Positions 1-9,960 of a stretch of DNA of 64,000 bases are shown here, in pieces. The DNA lies in the NCBI RefSeq assembly GCF_932526225.1, contig NC_064043.1:16366085-16430084 (forward strand), in the 5' to 3' direction. The number at the start of each line of letters is the position of its first letter. The first letter of the stretch is position 1. The notes below the pieces were generated by a model, which saw only the letters and a list, made by a program, of their open reading frames with translations, made no database searches and was not told where the DNA came from. A program made the translations under genes and the position numbers. Source of the stretch: Nematostella vectensis (lineage: Eukaryota > Cnidaria > Anthozoa > Actiniaria > Edwardsiidae).

Positions 1-531
1 GAAGGAGATCCTTGACAGTTTGCACATTTCTCTCTATGAAGCCATTAGCCTCCTTGTAGTATGGGCTTGTAGTTGTATGAATAAATCCATAGGTGCTGCT
101 GAAAACCTTGAATAGAGCAGACGTAAACTGGGTGTCATGTCCTGTGACAAGTTTGTCTGGTATGCCATGTTCCTCAAATATTCCTTTGAGGTGAGCGATG
201 ACAGTAGATGATTGGATGTTAGTTAGCTTGCGCACAATTGGGAACTTACTGTAGTAATCAGAGAGTAGTAAGTATGGTGAACCGTTCCAGGAGAACAAGT
301 CAGATGCTAGGGTGTGCCAGGGCCTTGGTGGAACATCATGAGGCATTAGCGGCTCTTTAGTGTTCATGGACTGATTATGCTGACAGGGAGCACAACTCTT
401 GACCATGTTGTCGATGTCGGCATTGATGTTCGCCCAAAAGACTGATCCCTTGGCTCTGAGCTTGCATTTTTCCGCACCCTGGTGTGCATAGTGTAGCTGC
501 TGTAGAACATCTGGTTGCAGGGTCTTTGGAA
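1..531 (-). pseudogene. integrase region of the gypsy element, frameshifted and cut by window edge
   Basis: Immediately past the Gag-Pol stop, another minus-strand frame continues with the gypsy integrase: an H...H...CAPCQ zinc-binding region at about 380-450, then the catalytic core. The third catalytic residue is present in FIERNVQ near the window edge. The core position that usually reads D-N-G-x-Q-F reads GHDTQF here (about 165-180), so the second catalytic Asp appears lost or displaced. Two small compensating indels could explain this. Together with the frameshift at about 535, this argues for an inactive integrase. The C-terminal part is outside the window. Confidence 0.8.
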
Positions 532-3432
532 TTACAATTCGTCACGATAGTTCCAGTATGGGTGTAGTAACTCAGGGCATTCAGCTCTTTTGTTTGGCCA
601 ACCTTGGGCGATGACGGCACGAAGTGAGTGAAGTGTTGTGTCCTTCCTCGTCTCCTCTTGGATCTGCGTTATCCTAGTAGGGCTAGCATTGAGGTGCAAG
701 TGTAGCTCATGTATAGAGACATCAAGTCCAGCGATAGTGTCACCGGGACTTGGGTTAAGTCGTGAGAGGGCGTCGGCCAGGGGTATGTCCTTCCCTGGGA
801 CATATCGAATGTCGATGTCGTATTTCTGTATCCGCAGCATCATCCTGGCAATGCGGGGTGGCGCGCTGGCCAGATGCTTTTTGAATATTGCCTCCAGTGG
901 CTTGTGGTCCGTGTGGACCTGGACGTGGCGTCCATAAGCGTAGTAGTGGAATTTCTCGAGACCATGGACGACTGCAAGCATTTCCCTTTCTATGTTGGAG
1001 TACCTCCTCTCGGTTTCAGTGAGTAGCTTACTTCTGTACTCCACAGGGCCTTTATCTTGGATGAGTGTCGCGCCGAGGCCACGTTGAGATGCATCCACCT
1101 GGATTACGACAGGCTTGGTGCTGTCGAAATACTGCAGCGAGGCTGGCGATGTGATGAGTTTCTTGATGTCATCTACAGCTTTCTGGTGTTCTGGGCACCA
1201 CTGGAATTGACTACTTTTCCTTGTCAAGTCCCAGAGGACCGCTGCTGTTGAAGCGAGGTTGGGTATGAAACGGCTAAGGTATTGCGTCATACCTAGGAAG
1301 ACTTGGAGATCTGTGAGGCTCGTTGAAGGATCCATGTTGTTGATGGCTTCAACCTTAGCAGGGTCAAGTTTCAGACCATCTGCACTTAGGGTGTGTCCGA
1401 AGAAGACAAGTTCCTTGCTGGCAATTTTGCATTTGTCAGCATTGAATTTCAGACCAGTTTCACGGGCACGCTCCATTACTGCTTTCAGGTTATTGTCATG
1501 CTCCTTACGGTTGCGTCCGTAAACAACTATGTCGTCTGTGATGCCTGTCACCCCAGGTAAGTCACCAAAGGTTTCATCGACCTTCTTTTGGAAGATGTCC
1601 TGAGCACAAATCAGACCAAAGGGTAGTCGTAGGAATCTGAATCTTCCATGGGGAGAGTTGAATGTTGTATAGAGTGAGCTTTCCTGGTCAAGCTTTATGT
1701 TCCAATAACCGCTGCGGGCGTCAACTATGGAGAAGTACTCGGATCCACTTAGCTTTGATAAGACTTCATCAAGAGTGGGTGTACGATGATGTGGACGTTT
1801 GATGGCGCAGTTGAGGTCCTTTGGATCAAGGCAGAGTCGTATGGAGCCATTCCGCTTTGTGGAACAGACTAGCGAGTTGACCCAGTCAGTGGGTTCATCA
1901 ACCTTGGTGATGATTCCTTGCTGTACGAGGGATTCCAACTCCTTGCGCAGAGGCTCCTGAAGTGCTTCAGGGACTCGTCGTGGCGGGTGGACCACAGCGG
2001 GTACTGTAGGGTCAAGTGTGATATGGAACTCTCCGCTGAAGCATCCGATGCCTTCGAAGCAGTCAGCATACTGTCTTAGTAGAGCTGCCTTTGCCTCAGG
2101 GTCATCCTTGGGTACTTGAGCTGGTCGTATTTCGGCTGGCTCAGCCTGGTCTTTGCTTAGACTGTGGTTAAGGGTTACAAGCTTCATTGCAGTACATGTG
2201 GGTAGTCCTAGGATTGTAGGTCCTGTCGTGTTTACAACATGAAATTCATGAGGGCTGGACTGACCGTTATGTAGTAAAGTGAGGTTGCAGGTACCGTAGT
2301 GTTGTACTTCATGGCCTCCATATGCTGTTATCCTTGTATCTGATGGGGCTAAGCTGAGGGGCTTGCCGTCTATGTCGCAGAGTGACTCTGGATAGATGTG
2401 CTTGTAGTTGCTTAATGGGATCACATTTCCTTCAGCACCAGTGTCAATCTTGCATAATAGTGGTAGTGTCCCGTTACTCGAGTTAACCTGTATGTTGACG
2501 AGCGCTTGAGTGATCTGTCGAGACATACTATCAATGGTCAGAGAGTGAAAATATAACTGTGGGGAATCTAGGGGTTCAGGTTCAGTGCTAGCATTCTCAT
2601 TGCTGAGGGTGTTTATCTGTTGCTTTGATTTGTTCCGGTTTCCCCGCCTGCCTCTTCCCCTCGGGGTGGGACCTGGGGGTTTGGTGGAACGGCAAACCTT
2701 GGCCCAGTGGTTTGGTTTCCCACAGTTGCTGCATTTTGTTCCGTTTGCGGGGCACAGGGATTTTTGTGTCACATTATGGCTAGTGCCACAGTTCCCACAA
2801 GTTTGTATTTGTTTATTTTCACGTGAGTGTGTCTTGGGATGTGAAGAAGGGCTTTTGTGGGTTGTTGCGTGTACAGGTATAGTGTTTGTGCCTCTAATAT
2901 CTTGTAACTGAGCCGAAGTGGCTTCCTCAGTCCTGGCTATGTCTATTGCCTTAGCGAGCGTTAGAGTTTTGTCTAACTCGAGGAGTTTAGCCTGGACACG
3001 TGGGCGGCGAGACCCGAAAATTAGAGCGTCAATAATGTGTTCGTCTACATTATCATACCTGCATTCGCTGGCTAGCAATCTTACTTTCTTTATAAATGAA
3101 TCCACTGGTTCATCGTCCTTTTGCTTCAGAGTGCGTAGTTTAAATCGTGCTAAGCGAGAATTGCTCTTGGGGGCGACGTATTCTTCAAACTTCTCCCAGT
3201 AAGTTGACAGCTTTTTCTTCTCGTCTGAGGTTAGCGACCACGTAGAAACTAATTCAATTCCTTCTTCTCCCGTCCATATCAACAGATAACTGACCTTTTC
3301 TTCCTCCGATTTGGACTTAAGCGGGCCAGAAAAGTACAATTCGACGGTTGCCTTGAACTTTTTTAGCGCTTGTTGAAGATCGGTTGCATTCCAGTCCATA
3401 CGAGGGCTAGTGAGTCCAGTGAGTTCGGCCAT
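532..3432 (-). CDS. Gag-Pol polyprotein of Ty3/gypsy element (Gag, protease, RT, RNase H)
   Basis: A 966-residue frame starts with ATG about 90 bp inside the LTR. Residues 1-200 look like a gypsy Gag capsid region. A CCHC zinc knuckle (CSNCGKPNHWAKVC) sits at about 234-247, followed by a basic Gly/Arg stretch. The aspartic protease motif is DTGA at 330-333. The reverse transcriptase has its first catalytic Asp in VDARSGY (about 571) and ITDD (631-634) in place of the usual YxDD. RNase H has VDAS near 780 and the TDHKPL motif. The frame stops at 532-534 just before the integrase. The next frame continues the homology directly, so the stop is caused by a one-base loss rather than being a natural end. 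Gag and Pol share one frame with no shift between them. Confidence 0.93.
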   Translation of the reverse strand: MAELTGLTSPRMDWNATDLQQALKKFKATVELYFSGPLKSKSEEEKVSYLLIWTGEEGIELVSTWSLTSDEKKKLSTYWEKFEEYVAPKSNSRLARFKLRTLKQKDDEPVDSFIKKVRLLASECRYDNVDEHIIDALIFGSRRPRVQAKLLELDKTLTLAKAIDIARTEEATSAQLQDIRGTNTIPVHATTHKSPSSHPKTHSRENKQIQTCGNCGTSHNVTQKSLCPANGTKCSNCGKPNHWAKVCRSTKPPGPTPRGRGRRGNRNKSKQQINTLSNENASTEPEPLDSPQLYFHSLTIDSMSRQITQALVNIQVNSSNGTLPLLCKIDTGAEGNVIPLSNYKHIYPESLCDIDGKPLSLAPSDTRITAYGGHEVQHYGTCNLTLLHNGQSSPHEFHVVNTTGPTILGLPTCTAMKLVTLNHSLSKDQAEPAEIRPAQVPKDDPEAKAALLRQYADCFEGIGCFSGEFHITLDPTVPAVVHPPRRVPEALQEPLRKELESLVQQGIITKVDEPTDWVNSLVCSTKRNGSIRLCLDPKDLNCAIKRPHHRTPTLDEVLSKLSGSEYFSIVDARSGYWNIKLDQESSLYTTFNSPHGRFRFLRLPFGLICAQDIFQKKVDETFGDLPGVTGITDDIVVYGRNRKEHDNNLKAVMERARETGLKFNADKCKIASKELVFFGHTLSADGLKLDPAKVEAINNMDPSTSLTDLQVFLGMTQYLSRFIPNLASTAAVLWDLTRKSSQFQWCPEHQKAVDDIKKLITSPASLQYFDSTKPVVIQVDASQRGLGATLIQDKGPVEYRSKLLTETERRYSNIEREMLAVVHGLEKFHYYAYGRHVQVHTDHKPLEAIFKKHLASAPPRIARMMLRIQKYDIDIRYVPGKDIPLADALSRLNPSPGDTIAGLDVSIHELHLHLNASPTRITQIQEETRKDTTLHSLRAVIAQGWPNKRAECPELLHPYWNYRDEL

Positions 3433-3503
3433 TTTCCTTGTGTAAACTTGCTAGATTTCTCGTAAAATACCGACCTGGTATGTTTGAGAGTGATTTTCCT
3501 TCA

Positions 3504-3520
3504 GTTTGCTTCTGACACCA
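3504..3520 (-). other. primer-binding-site-like sequence next to the LTR
   Basis: Directly inside the LTR on the minus strand is TGGTGTCAGAAGC. It begins with TGG, the complement of the universal tRNA CCA end, as expected for the minus-strand primer of an LTR retrotransposon. From memory it resembles the 3' end of a tRNA-Leu, but I could not check this. Confidence 0.6.
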
Positions 3521-3658
3521 TGTAATAAGTTGACTTGAAGGCTTTTTATTCACCTATTTTATTAACACAATACAAAACATGGCGGACTACACGAGGAACT
3601 CAATCCGGGTGCGCATGTGCGAAAGATATGCTAATTAACCGGAAGTAAAACTACAACA
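3521..3658 (-). repeat. 138-bp 5' LTR of the gypsy element
   Basis: The segment begins TGTAATAAG and ends CTACAACA on the plus strand, giving the TG...CA ends of an LTR in either direction. In the element's sense direction it carries AATAAAA and GAATAAAAAG near its 3' end, suitable as polyadenylation signals. It is short for an LTR. The partner LTR is outside the window, so identity cannot be compared. The outer edge is fixed independently by the homology breakpoint with the copy at 13296. Confidence 0.8.
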
Positions 3659-4760
3659 TCTATCAACTCCAAGAGATGATGCACCTCACGGTACATTACC
3701 CAATACTACGTGACGAAAGAGACAGTGTGCAGCTCCCCTCCTCTAATTCCAGTCCGGGGGCGGGAATTTCAGCGTTTGACCATTTAACGGACCACTTAAT
3801 TCCATGGATCAAGGGGTGGGGGATTTCTCCCAAGTCCCCTTGATAGCCTACCTCTTTACCTAATGACACTTCTCCACTTCTTCTGGATAAAAAATATATG
3901 AATATGTTTTATAAAATTGCCAAAAAACTACTATAAAATTGTGCCATGTAACACAGTTTGCCAGTGGAGTATGACGCTGGTCCAATCTGAGCTATTGCAA
4001 CATGGGTGAAAAGCAGTCACCAACAAGCACAAAAAATACATAATATCCCGCTCCCGCTAGAAATGAAGCATTATTTGCGTCTTGTGAGAACTGACTGCTT
4101 GTCCCTGATGACTCCACTATAGTTTTCTGAATCCTGTACTATTGGTTATTTCAGCGTCTTCTAAGTCATCTAGCGCGCTGTCCTTGGAGGTGCTGGTGGT
4201 CCTAGTACTCCTCTCTGTGGCATGCATCATACTCATCATCATCGTGTGCGTGTGGAAACACCAGCACCGCGGTAAGCCTGTGGTGTCCTGATCCTCAACA
4301 TGGCTCTAATAGGGGACTAAGAGAAATGGTTTAGTTTTATTTAGAAGACCTTGATTTCTAGCATCTTGATTTCAATCTTACCGTAGATGTTATTAACTGA
4401 TTAAACAGTAGTACAGTTTTCAATTTGTTTATATCCGCAGAAAAAAAGCGTCCAAGAAATTTCAAGGTATGAGGGTCAAGGTTAAGGTCAAGGTCAACTC
4501 TAATACTTACAAGAGGATATGAGCAGACAGGCCGCTTATTCGAGGGAGGCGCTTATTTAAAAGGACTTTTTCTTGTCCAGAGTCTTTGAGCTCCATTGCT
4601 TTCTTAGAACATGTATAATAGTTATTTTACTTAGTTACAAAAAAATCTTGGGGGGATGGGGGGGGGCGCTTATTCGAGGGAGGCGCTTATTCCAGTAAAT
4701 TTGATATATTATCTTTGTTTAGACAACGACACTCGTAAATCGCGCGCTCTGATTGGTCAA
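3659..4760 (+). repeat. segmental duplication, copy 1 (receptor transmembrane exons)
   Basis: This stretch matches 13296-14554 almost base for base. I noticed only three substitutions in the first ~640 bp (for example cagtgtgcag versus cagtttgcag), then a ~135-bp difference where copy 2 has a MITE-like half (13944-14080). Homology resumes through the GCGCTTATTCGAGGGAGGC repeats and ends at GATTGGTCAA. It carries the transmembrane exon and the small basic exon of the receptor at 4155-5985. The left limit is the gypsy insertion, not the true edge of the duplication. Confidence 0.92.
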
Positions 4761-5985
4761 AGTCCCGGTTATTAAAAAAGGCACAAGCTATTCGGATCGC
4801 ATTTGCTTGGAGAACAACTCTCCTCGATTACTGGAAGAAATGTACCACAAAATATGGTTTTACGGACTATTTGCACATTTCGCAAGTCAAGGATATACGA
4901 CATCCTCTCTGTAAGCTTAAGCTTTGGTGCCAAGTAATAGCTTCACCGCTTCACTGCCGAATGACTTAGGACTACCGGGCACGATCCTCGCTTTTCCCTT
5001 GACTAGAATGTCAGTGTCCTTTGGGTTGAAAATATCGGCGGTACGTATCCCGACTGAGTTCAGATAGGCCAAATGGTCTCGGATTATCGACTGGAGAAGA
5101 CAAGTTACAAGAACTATCGGGTTCCCTGCTGAAATTGCTTTTTTGCTTTCAAAATGTAGTACATGTTCGGCATGGCTTAAAAAATCAAACTCTTTCCACA
5201 CCCTGTAGGTAGTTGAGCAAAAACATCCTTTCGTTTGTAAAACCCCTTTCTAAACGTGTATTTTACGGCTGAAATGATGTCGGGAATTAGCCCTTCGAAT
5301 AAGTAGTTGTTTAAAGCGAAATAAATTATTTATACGATTAAATTCGTGAAAACGACGTGTCAAACGGGACGTTTGGTCAACATTCGTATATTGTCTTTAT
5401 TGGAGGTTCTGTATTTCGTGGTGGTTAAAAGCATTGTGTGGAAAAACAGAGTGGATTTGATTCGGTGCTCTCAATGTCCAGAGCGAGCAAAATCCTTTAA
5501 AAAGATACGAACATCAACAACTCTCAGAAGCGACACCTCGTTTTGCGCGACCATTATATTAAAGGTAACTAAAACAAAGTTTGAAATTCGATAAAATAAT
5601 AACAGCAAAACGGCTCTCGATATTTCCCCACTATCCACCTCAATGGAAATGGTATAATTGTTATAATTGCGCAGTCTAACATGTTAATTATCAAGATTGC
5701 TATCTTTCTCAGGAGCCGATTCCATTGATTGAAATGAAACAAGTGAACCACACCCCATTTGGCGAACAAATGGTATCACCTATAGAGTGTACAGTGACGT
5801 CGCGGGAGGGTCCGATAACCGGTCACCCTATAACTATAAGAAAGAGTGTAATTACCGGTCACCACATAACTGAAACCAGTCATTACGCAGAGCTATTAGG
5901 CCAGACGTCAGACTACGAGCCGCTACACGTGTATGGAAACGTTGGAAGACAGAGCGGGAATAGTGTGGAGTATTGTGTGTGTTAA
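4155..5985 (+). CDS. membrane receptor 3' half: transmembrane segment and ITAM-spaced tail (partial)
   Basis: Three exons join in frame: 4155-4271 (phase 1 to 1), 4441-4466 (phase 1 to 0) and 5713-5985 with stop TAA. The first encodes a Ser-rich stub and a ~22-residue hydrophobic helix ending in CVWKHQHR, so a type I transmembrane protein. The second adds a basic stretch. The 90-residue tail exon holds YAELLGQTSDYEPL, an exact ITAM spacing (YxxL-x6-YxxL). Each half also fits the ITIM consensus (SHYAEL, SDYEPL). YGNV follows, a YxN Grb2-type site. The ectodomain lies to the left, beyond the gypsy element. That element splits an upstream stalk exon, whose 3' remnant is 3659-3690. A helicase fragment sits in the second intron on the other strand. 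AATAAA at 6297 could end the transcript. Splice sites are read by eye; ligand and expression are unknown. Confidence 0.72.
4917..5300 (-). pseudogene. RecQ-like helicase fragment
   Basis: On the minus strand, 5300 to about 5180 reads into LPTGCGKSLIF, a Walker A motif of RecQ/DEAD-type helicases, and then hits a stop. A neighbouring frame (95-codon ORF 5201-4917) continues with IVLVTCLLQSIIRDHLAYLNSVGI, which matches the motif Ia region (SPL...L..DQV..L...GI) of RecQ helicases. At least one frameshift separates the two parts and both ends are missing. It is probably a dead copy of a multicopy helicase-bearing element, sitting inside an intron of the partial receptor. Confidence 0.6.
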
Positions 5986-7166
5986 AAAGAGTTTTACCAA
6001 AAAAACATCTTAGAAATAATAGAAGCCATCTTTGGGTTGCTTTTGCTAACATACGAACCAAAGAAGTGAATATTTGAAAGCACATCAATAGGAAAAATGC
6101 AAACATTTAAGAAGAGACTAGACCCAAACGTCACTACAGAAAACCAATAAGATGCGATAATTTAAGTTGAGGCTACACCAAAACGTCACTAGAGACGACA
6201 CGGACAGTAAGAGTTCATGAGCGCGTATTTTGATTCATCACCTGTATCAAAGCAATATGTTCCTTATTTAGAATGGTTTTATCGAGAATAATGAAAATAA
6301 ATAGTGCAATCGTTGTGTTTTCTTTATTCATTTCATCAATGACAGACATTGAAATGATTGAAATGAAAATGAAATAAAGTGAACAAAATCACGCCTCTGT
6401 GAAGCAGAGTAGTTGCGCTGACGTTACGAACTTTTTTCTTTTGCCCCGACCACTCATTTCACAAAAAGGTACAATATCCATTTTAACCCTGTGCTGGTTT
6501 ATAGCCTGTCTACACCTCGCCTACGCAGACCTCCTAGTTACTCTAACTTGTCTGGACCTTTTTTAGTTAGCAATATAACCCAATGTCAGAAAGATCCTTT
6601 ACATGACCCTCGGGACCGTATTTCTATTCTGCCGAGAGCATGTTTTTTCAAAGAGGGACAGCATGTTCGAGGATCCAGCGTACTTTGCGGGCGCTCCCAA
6701 GGGTCATTACCGCAAAAGAGCCGCTGGAAAAGTGTCCTAGTTCTGAGGGCGTGATACGTCGGAAGCTCAAGCCAATTTAAAACAGCCGATAAAATCAACA
6801 TTATTCTGAAGGAATTAAATACAGTTTCTTTCTTTGAGATACCATAATGGAACGTCAGAAATATGTTCCTTTAAGGTCAGTACACACTAAATCGTTGTCT
6901 TGTTTTTTAATAGTTTGAACTTTTTGGGAAGAAACTTTGTCGTAGACAAAATGTGAAAAACTTAGCCTTTGTTTACGTTTTTTTCATGCTGCAGGCCGGC
7001 GCTCCAGCATGCGAATTTTTACTCGTAAGTTTACTTAAACTCAAGAAAGAATTCCTGTCTCAATATAGATATGGTCTTCAAGCACTTGGAGTTTGTTCGC
7101 TTGCAGTTGGACGATCGACTTCAGCGGGCAAACTAGCCTACTTGTAGGCTTTGATAGTTTTTCCAG
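5986..7166 (+). other. spacer without recognisable gene
   Basis: Downstream of the receptor tail there is an AATAAA at 6297 and another at about 6371. The stretch 6655-6730 (GCGGGCGCTCCCAAGG) resembles 18545-18600, so a dispersed repeat is likely. Open frames here are short and without motifs. TTTTTCCAG at 7158-7166 looks like a splice acceptor facing the minisatellite. Confidence 0.5.
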
Positions 7167-8288
7167 CACGGGATCCACCCCACTCATACCCCAGGAACAC
7201 AGAAGAACGGTATGGACCCTTGCGTGGACGGGATCCACCCCACTCATACCCCATGAACACGGAAGAACGGTATGGACCCTGGCGTGGACGGTGTCCACCC
7301 CACTCATACCCCAGGAACACAGAAGAACGGTATGGACCCTGGCGTGGACGGTGTCCACCCCACTCATACCCCAGGAACACAGAAGAACGGTATGGACCCT
7401 GGCGTGCTAGGGGTTCACCCCACTAATACCCCAGGAACACAGAAGAACGGTATGGACCCTGGCGTGGACGGGGTCCACCCCACTCATACCCCAGGAACAC
7501 AGAAGAACGGTATGGACCCTTGCGCGGACGGGGTCCACCCCACTCATACCCCAGGAACACAGAAGAACGGTATGGACCCTGGCGTGGTAGGGGTCCACCC
7601 CACCACTCATACCCCAGGAACACAGAAGAACGGTATGGACCCTGGCGTGGACGGGGTCCACCCCACTCATACCCCAGGAACACAGAAGAACGGTATGGAC
7701 CCTGGCGTGGTAGGGGTCCACCCCACTCATACCCCAGGAACACAGAAGAACGGTATGGACCCTGGCGTGGTAGGGGTCCACCCCACTCATACCCCAGGAA
7801 CACAGAAGAACGGTATGGACCCTGGCGTGGACGGGGTCCACCCCACTCATACCCCAGGAACACAGAAGAACGGTATGGACCCTTGCGCGGACGGGGTCCA
7901 CCCCACTCATATCCCAGGAACACAGAAGAACGGTATGGACCCTTGCGCGGACGGGGTCCACCCCACTCATACCCCAGAAACACAGAAGAACGGTATGGAC
8001 CCTGGCGTGGTAGGGGTCCACCCCACTCATACCCCAGGAACACAGAAGAACGGTATGGACCCTGGCGTGGTAGGGGTCCACCCCACTCATACCCCAGGAA
8101 CACAGAAGAACGGTGTGGACCCTGGCGTGGACGGGGTCCACCCCACTCATACCCCAGAAACACAGAAGAATGGTATGGACCCTGGCGTGGTAGGGGTCCA
8201 CCCCACTCATACCCCAGGAACACAGAAGAACGGTATGGACCCTGGCGTGGTAGGGGTCCACCCCACTCATACCCCAGGAACACAGAAG
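7167..8288 (+). repeat. 60-bp minisatellite, about 18-19 units
   Basis: The unit contains GGTATGGACCCTGGCGTGG followed by ACGGGGTCCACCCCACTCAT and ACCCCAGGAACACAGAAGAAC. Nearly all units are exactly 60 bp and one is 63 bp, so several frames on both strands stay open for 280-360 codons. It is flanked by an acceptor-like TTTTTCCAG on the left and a donor-like AAG/GTAGGT on the right, giving an apparent exon of 1122 bp (a multiple of 3). However, every plus frame contains a stop in at least one unit (units 2 and 5 carry them). I therefore annotate it as a repeat, not as coding. Confidence 0.9.
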
Positions 8289-8354
8289 GTAGGTGTCACT
8301 TTCGTTTGTACGCCATCGAAGTTGCTTTTATTATTTACTATTTCCGATTAAAAA

Positions 8355-9066
8355 GTGTGAACACGGGCAAACCAGACGAAATGTTCGTGTATTGAATATT
8401 ATATTTAATTTGTTCACCGATATATCTGTAATAAAGCCAATTTCTTGAAGCTGTTGCCATAGATAGATATGGTTCCGTTTTAGCCGTGATTCAAAACAGT
8501 TTAGGCGATTTTCCTTCCTCATCTCGGTTCACCGCCTCCCCACTCGTAATAAAATACAACAGGGTAGGAAGATCCACGCCCTCGCAAACACACCTTCGAC
8601 TCTTCGAAGCAATGCCGGCCTTCAACAGAATGCAATGCCATGGCAACCGCTGAAAAATTCATTGTATTTTCTATTGTGTCCAGGCCCCGACCGCGCTCAG
8701 TGGACCGACTGTTTGTCAGCACCCTGGAAGAGCAATAAATTTCGATTTTGCGAAAAATTGCAGGGAAATTCTGGTCTTTTGGATTATTTTCTTCGAAAGA
8801 TGTGTTTAGAAATTATTATTCTATGGCATAGGATTCTGAAGGAAAAAGCTGTCCGTTTTCTAGGCGTGGAGCTTCCTACCCTGTTGTATTTTATTACGAG
8901 TGTGGAGGAGGTGAACCGAGTTGAGGGAGGAAAATCGCCTCAAACTGTTATGAATCACGGCTAAAACAGCTTTAGAAATTGGCTTTATCACATATATATT
9001 CGGTGAACAAATTAAAGATAAAATTCGATACACGAACATCGTCTGGTTTGCCCGTGGTGTGAATGT
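8355..9066. repeat. inverted repeat, two ~205-225-bp arms around a 280-bp loop
   Basis: The left arm (about 8355-8580) and right arm (about 8861-9066) are reverse complements with scattered mismatches and indels: GGGCAAACCAGACGA and TTTGTTCACCGA in the outer part, GTGATTCAAAACAGTTT versus AAACTGTTATGAATCAC in the middle, GGTAGGAAG versus CTTCCTACC inside. The inner arm sequence, read as GTTGTATTTTATTACGAGTG, is distantly similar to the neighbouring minisatellite unit (TTCCTGGGGTATGAGTGGGG). It may be a foldback element or a decayed inverted duplication. No transposase is seen. Confidence 0.8.
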
Positions 9067-9960
9067 CAAGTTGTTTGCCGTGGCATCACGGGATTTAGAG
9101 TGAGAAGCCCCTTCTACTTAAAACCGCACCCCCCCCCCCCCCCACTTATCCCTTCTACCCCCTGTCGACATCACAGCTGTGTTTAGATGCCAATTAGTTC
9201 CCAATAGCGAACCGCAAATCATCTCCTCTACTTCACTTGCCTTTTTATGACTAACGCAAAACAAAAACTTACGAATAGCTAAAAGTTCCTTCGAGTGAGA
9301 CGCCACAATTGCAAAGACATCGATAAACCAATTTTCATAAGGCTCAAAATAAAGAATTGAAAAATATTAATAAGAATATCTGTTTGCATTTCTGATAAAT
9401 AAATTAATTGTAATTTTTTTTTAGAACGTTTTATTTCCAGAGTGCAATCATCGGTTCATTCCATTTCCTACTTCCTTATGGAATCATAATTTAGCGGAAA
9501 AATACAGACCTGTAAACTGTATATTCAGACGGTGTTGACTTTCGTGGTAAATCCGTGCGTTCTCGTAGACCAACACAAAAAGCACTAATTAATAACATGT
9601 CAGCTTTTGAACACCTTATTAGATCCAAAATGCGCGTCCAATTTTCCAATTCCTTTATACAAAATGTTCGAGCTTTGAAGATGCTTCCGCTATCGCTGAC
9701 AGCATAATTCTCATGCGAGAGTCGCACTATTGCCATGAAAATTAATTGGAGAGTAAGCGAGGTGAGAGCATGACATAAAAAAACAGCGGTTTTCTCTACA
9801 TCCGTTTGAGCTCCGATCACTCTATTATTGGAAGCTCAGATCGAAAACCGAAACTAATTTCATCTCACATGACAGCTTGCGCTCAACGCTGGTGTTTTTT
9901 TTTTCTGTGGCCGCGTTAGGTACATTTGCTACAAAAATTTGTGACTTTTTTTACTTAATT
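9067..9960 (+). other. spacer upstream of the lectin receptor
   Basis: AT-rich sequence with a poly-C run at about 9127-9143 and no convincing ORF or element. The receptor promoter and 5' UTR should lie here, but I see no clear TATA box. Confidence 0.4.

Larger units (their letters stand above)
1..3658 (-). mobile_element. Ty3/gypsy LTR retrotransposon, 5' part, truncated by window edge
   Basis: Read on the minus strand, the element has a short LTR (3658-3521), a primer-binding-like site, a fused Gag-Pol frame (3432-532) and an integrase region in a shifted frame down to base 1. Domain order protease, RT, RNase H, integrase is that of Ty3/gypsy (Metaviridae). The outer LTR edge at 3658/3659 coincides exactly with the point where homology to the second copy of the host segment (13296 onward) begins. 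This places the insertion inside that segment and suggests TCTAT as one target-site duplicate. The 3' LTR lies outside the window. A frameshift between RNase H and integrase makes this copy probably non-autonomous. Confidence 0.93.

Noticed and set aside
2585-2911. Plus-strand ORFs across the gypsy element
   Set aside because: They are antisense shadows of the Gag-Pol frame, without motifs.
6491-6801. Short ORFs on both strands between the partial receptor and the minisatellite
   Set aside because: No domain, signal or splice support; part of this stretch resembles a dispersed repeat at 18540.
7167-8288. Long open frames (280-360 codons, several frames, both strands) in the 60-bp repeat as a repetitive protein gene
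   Set aside because: The 60/63-bp unit keeps any frame open automatically. Each plus frame has a stop in at least one unit (units 2 and 5), and minus frames are also broken in unit 5. The flanking splice-like sites alone are not enough.
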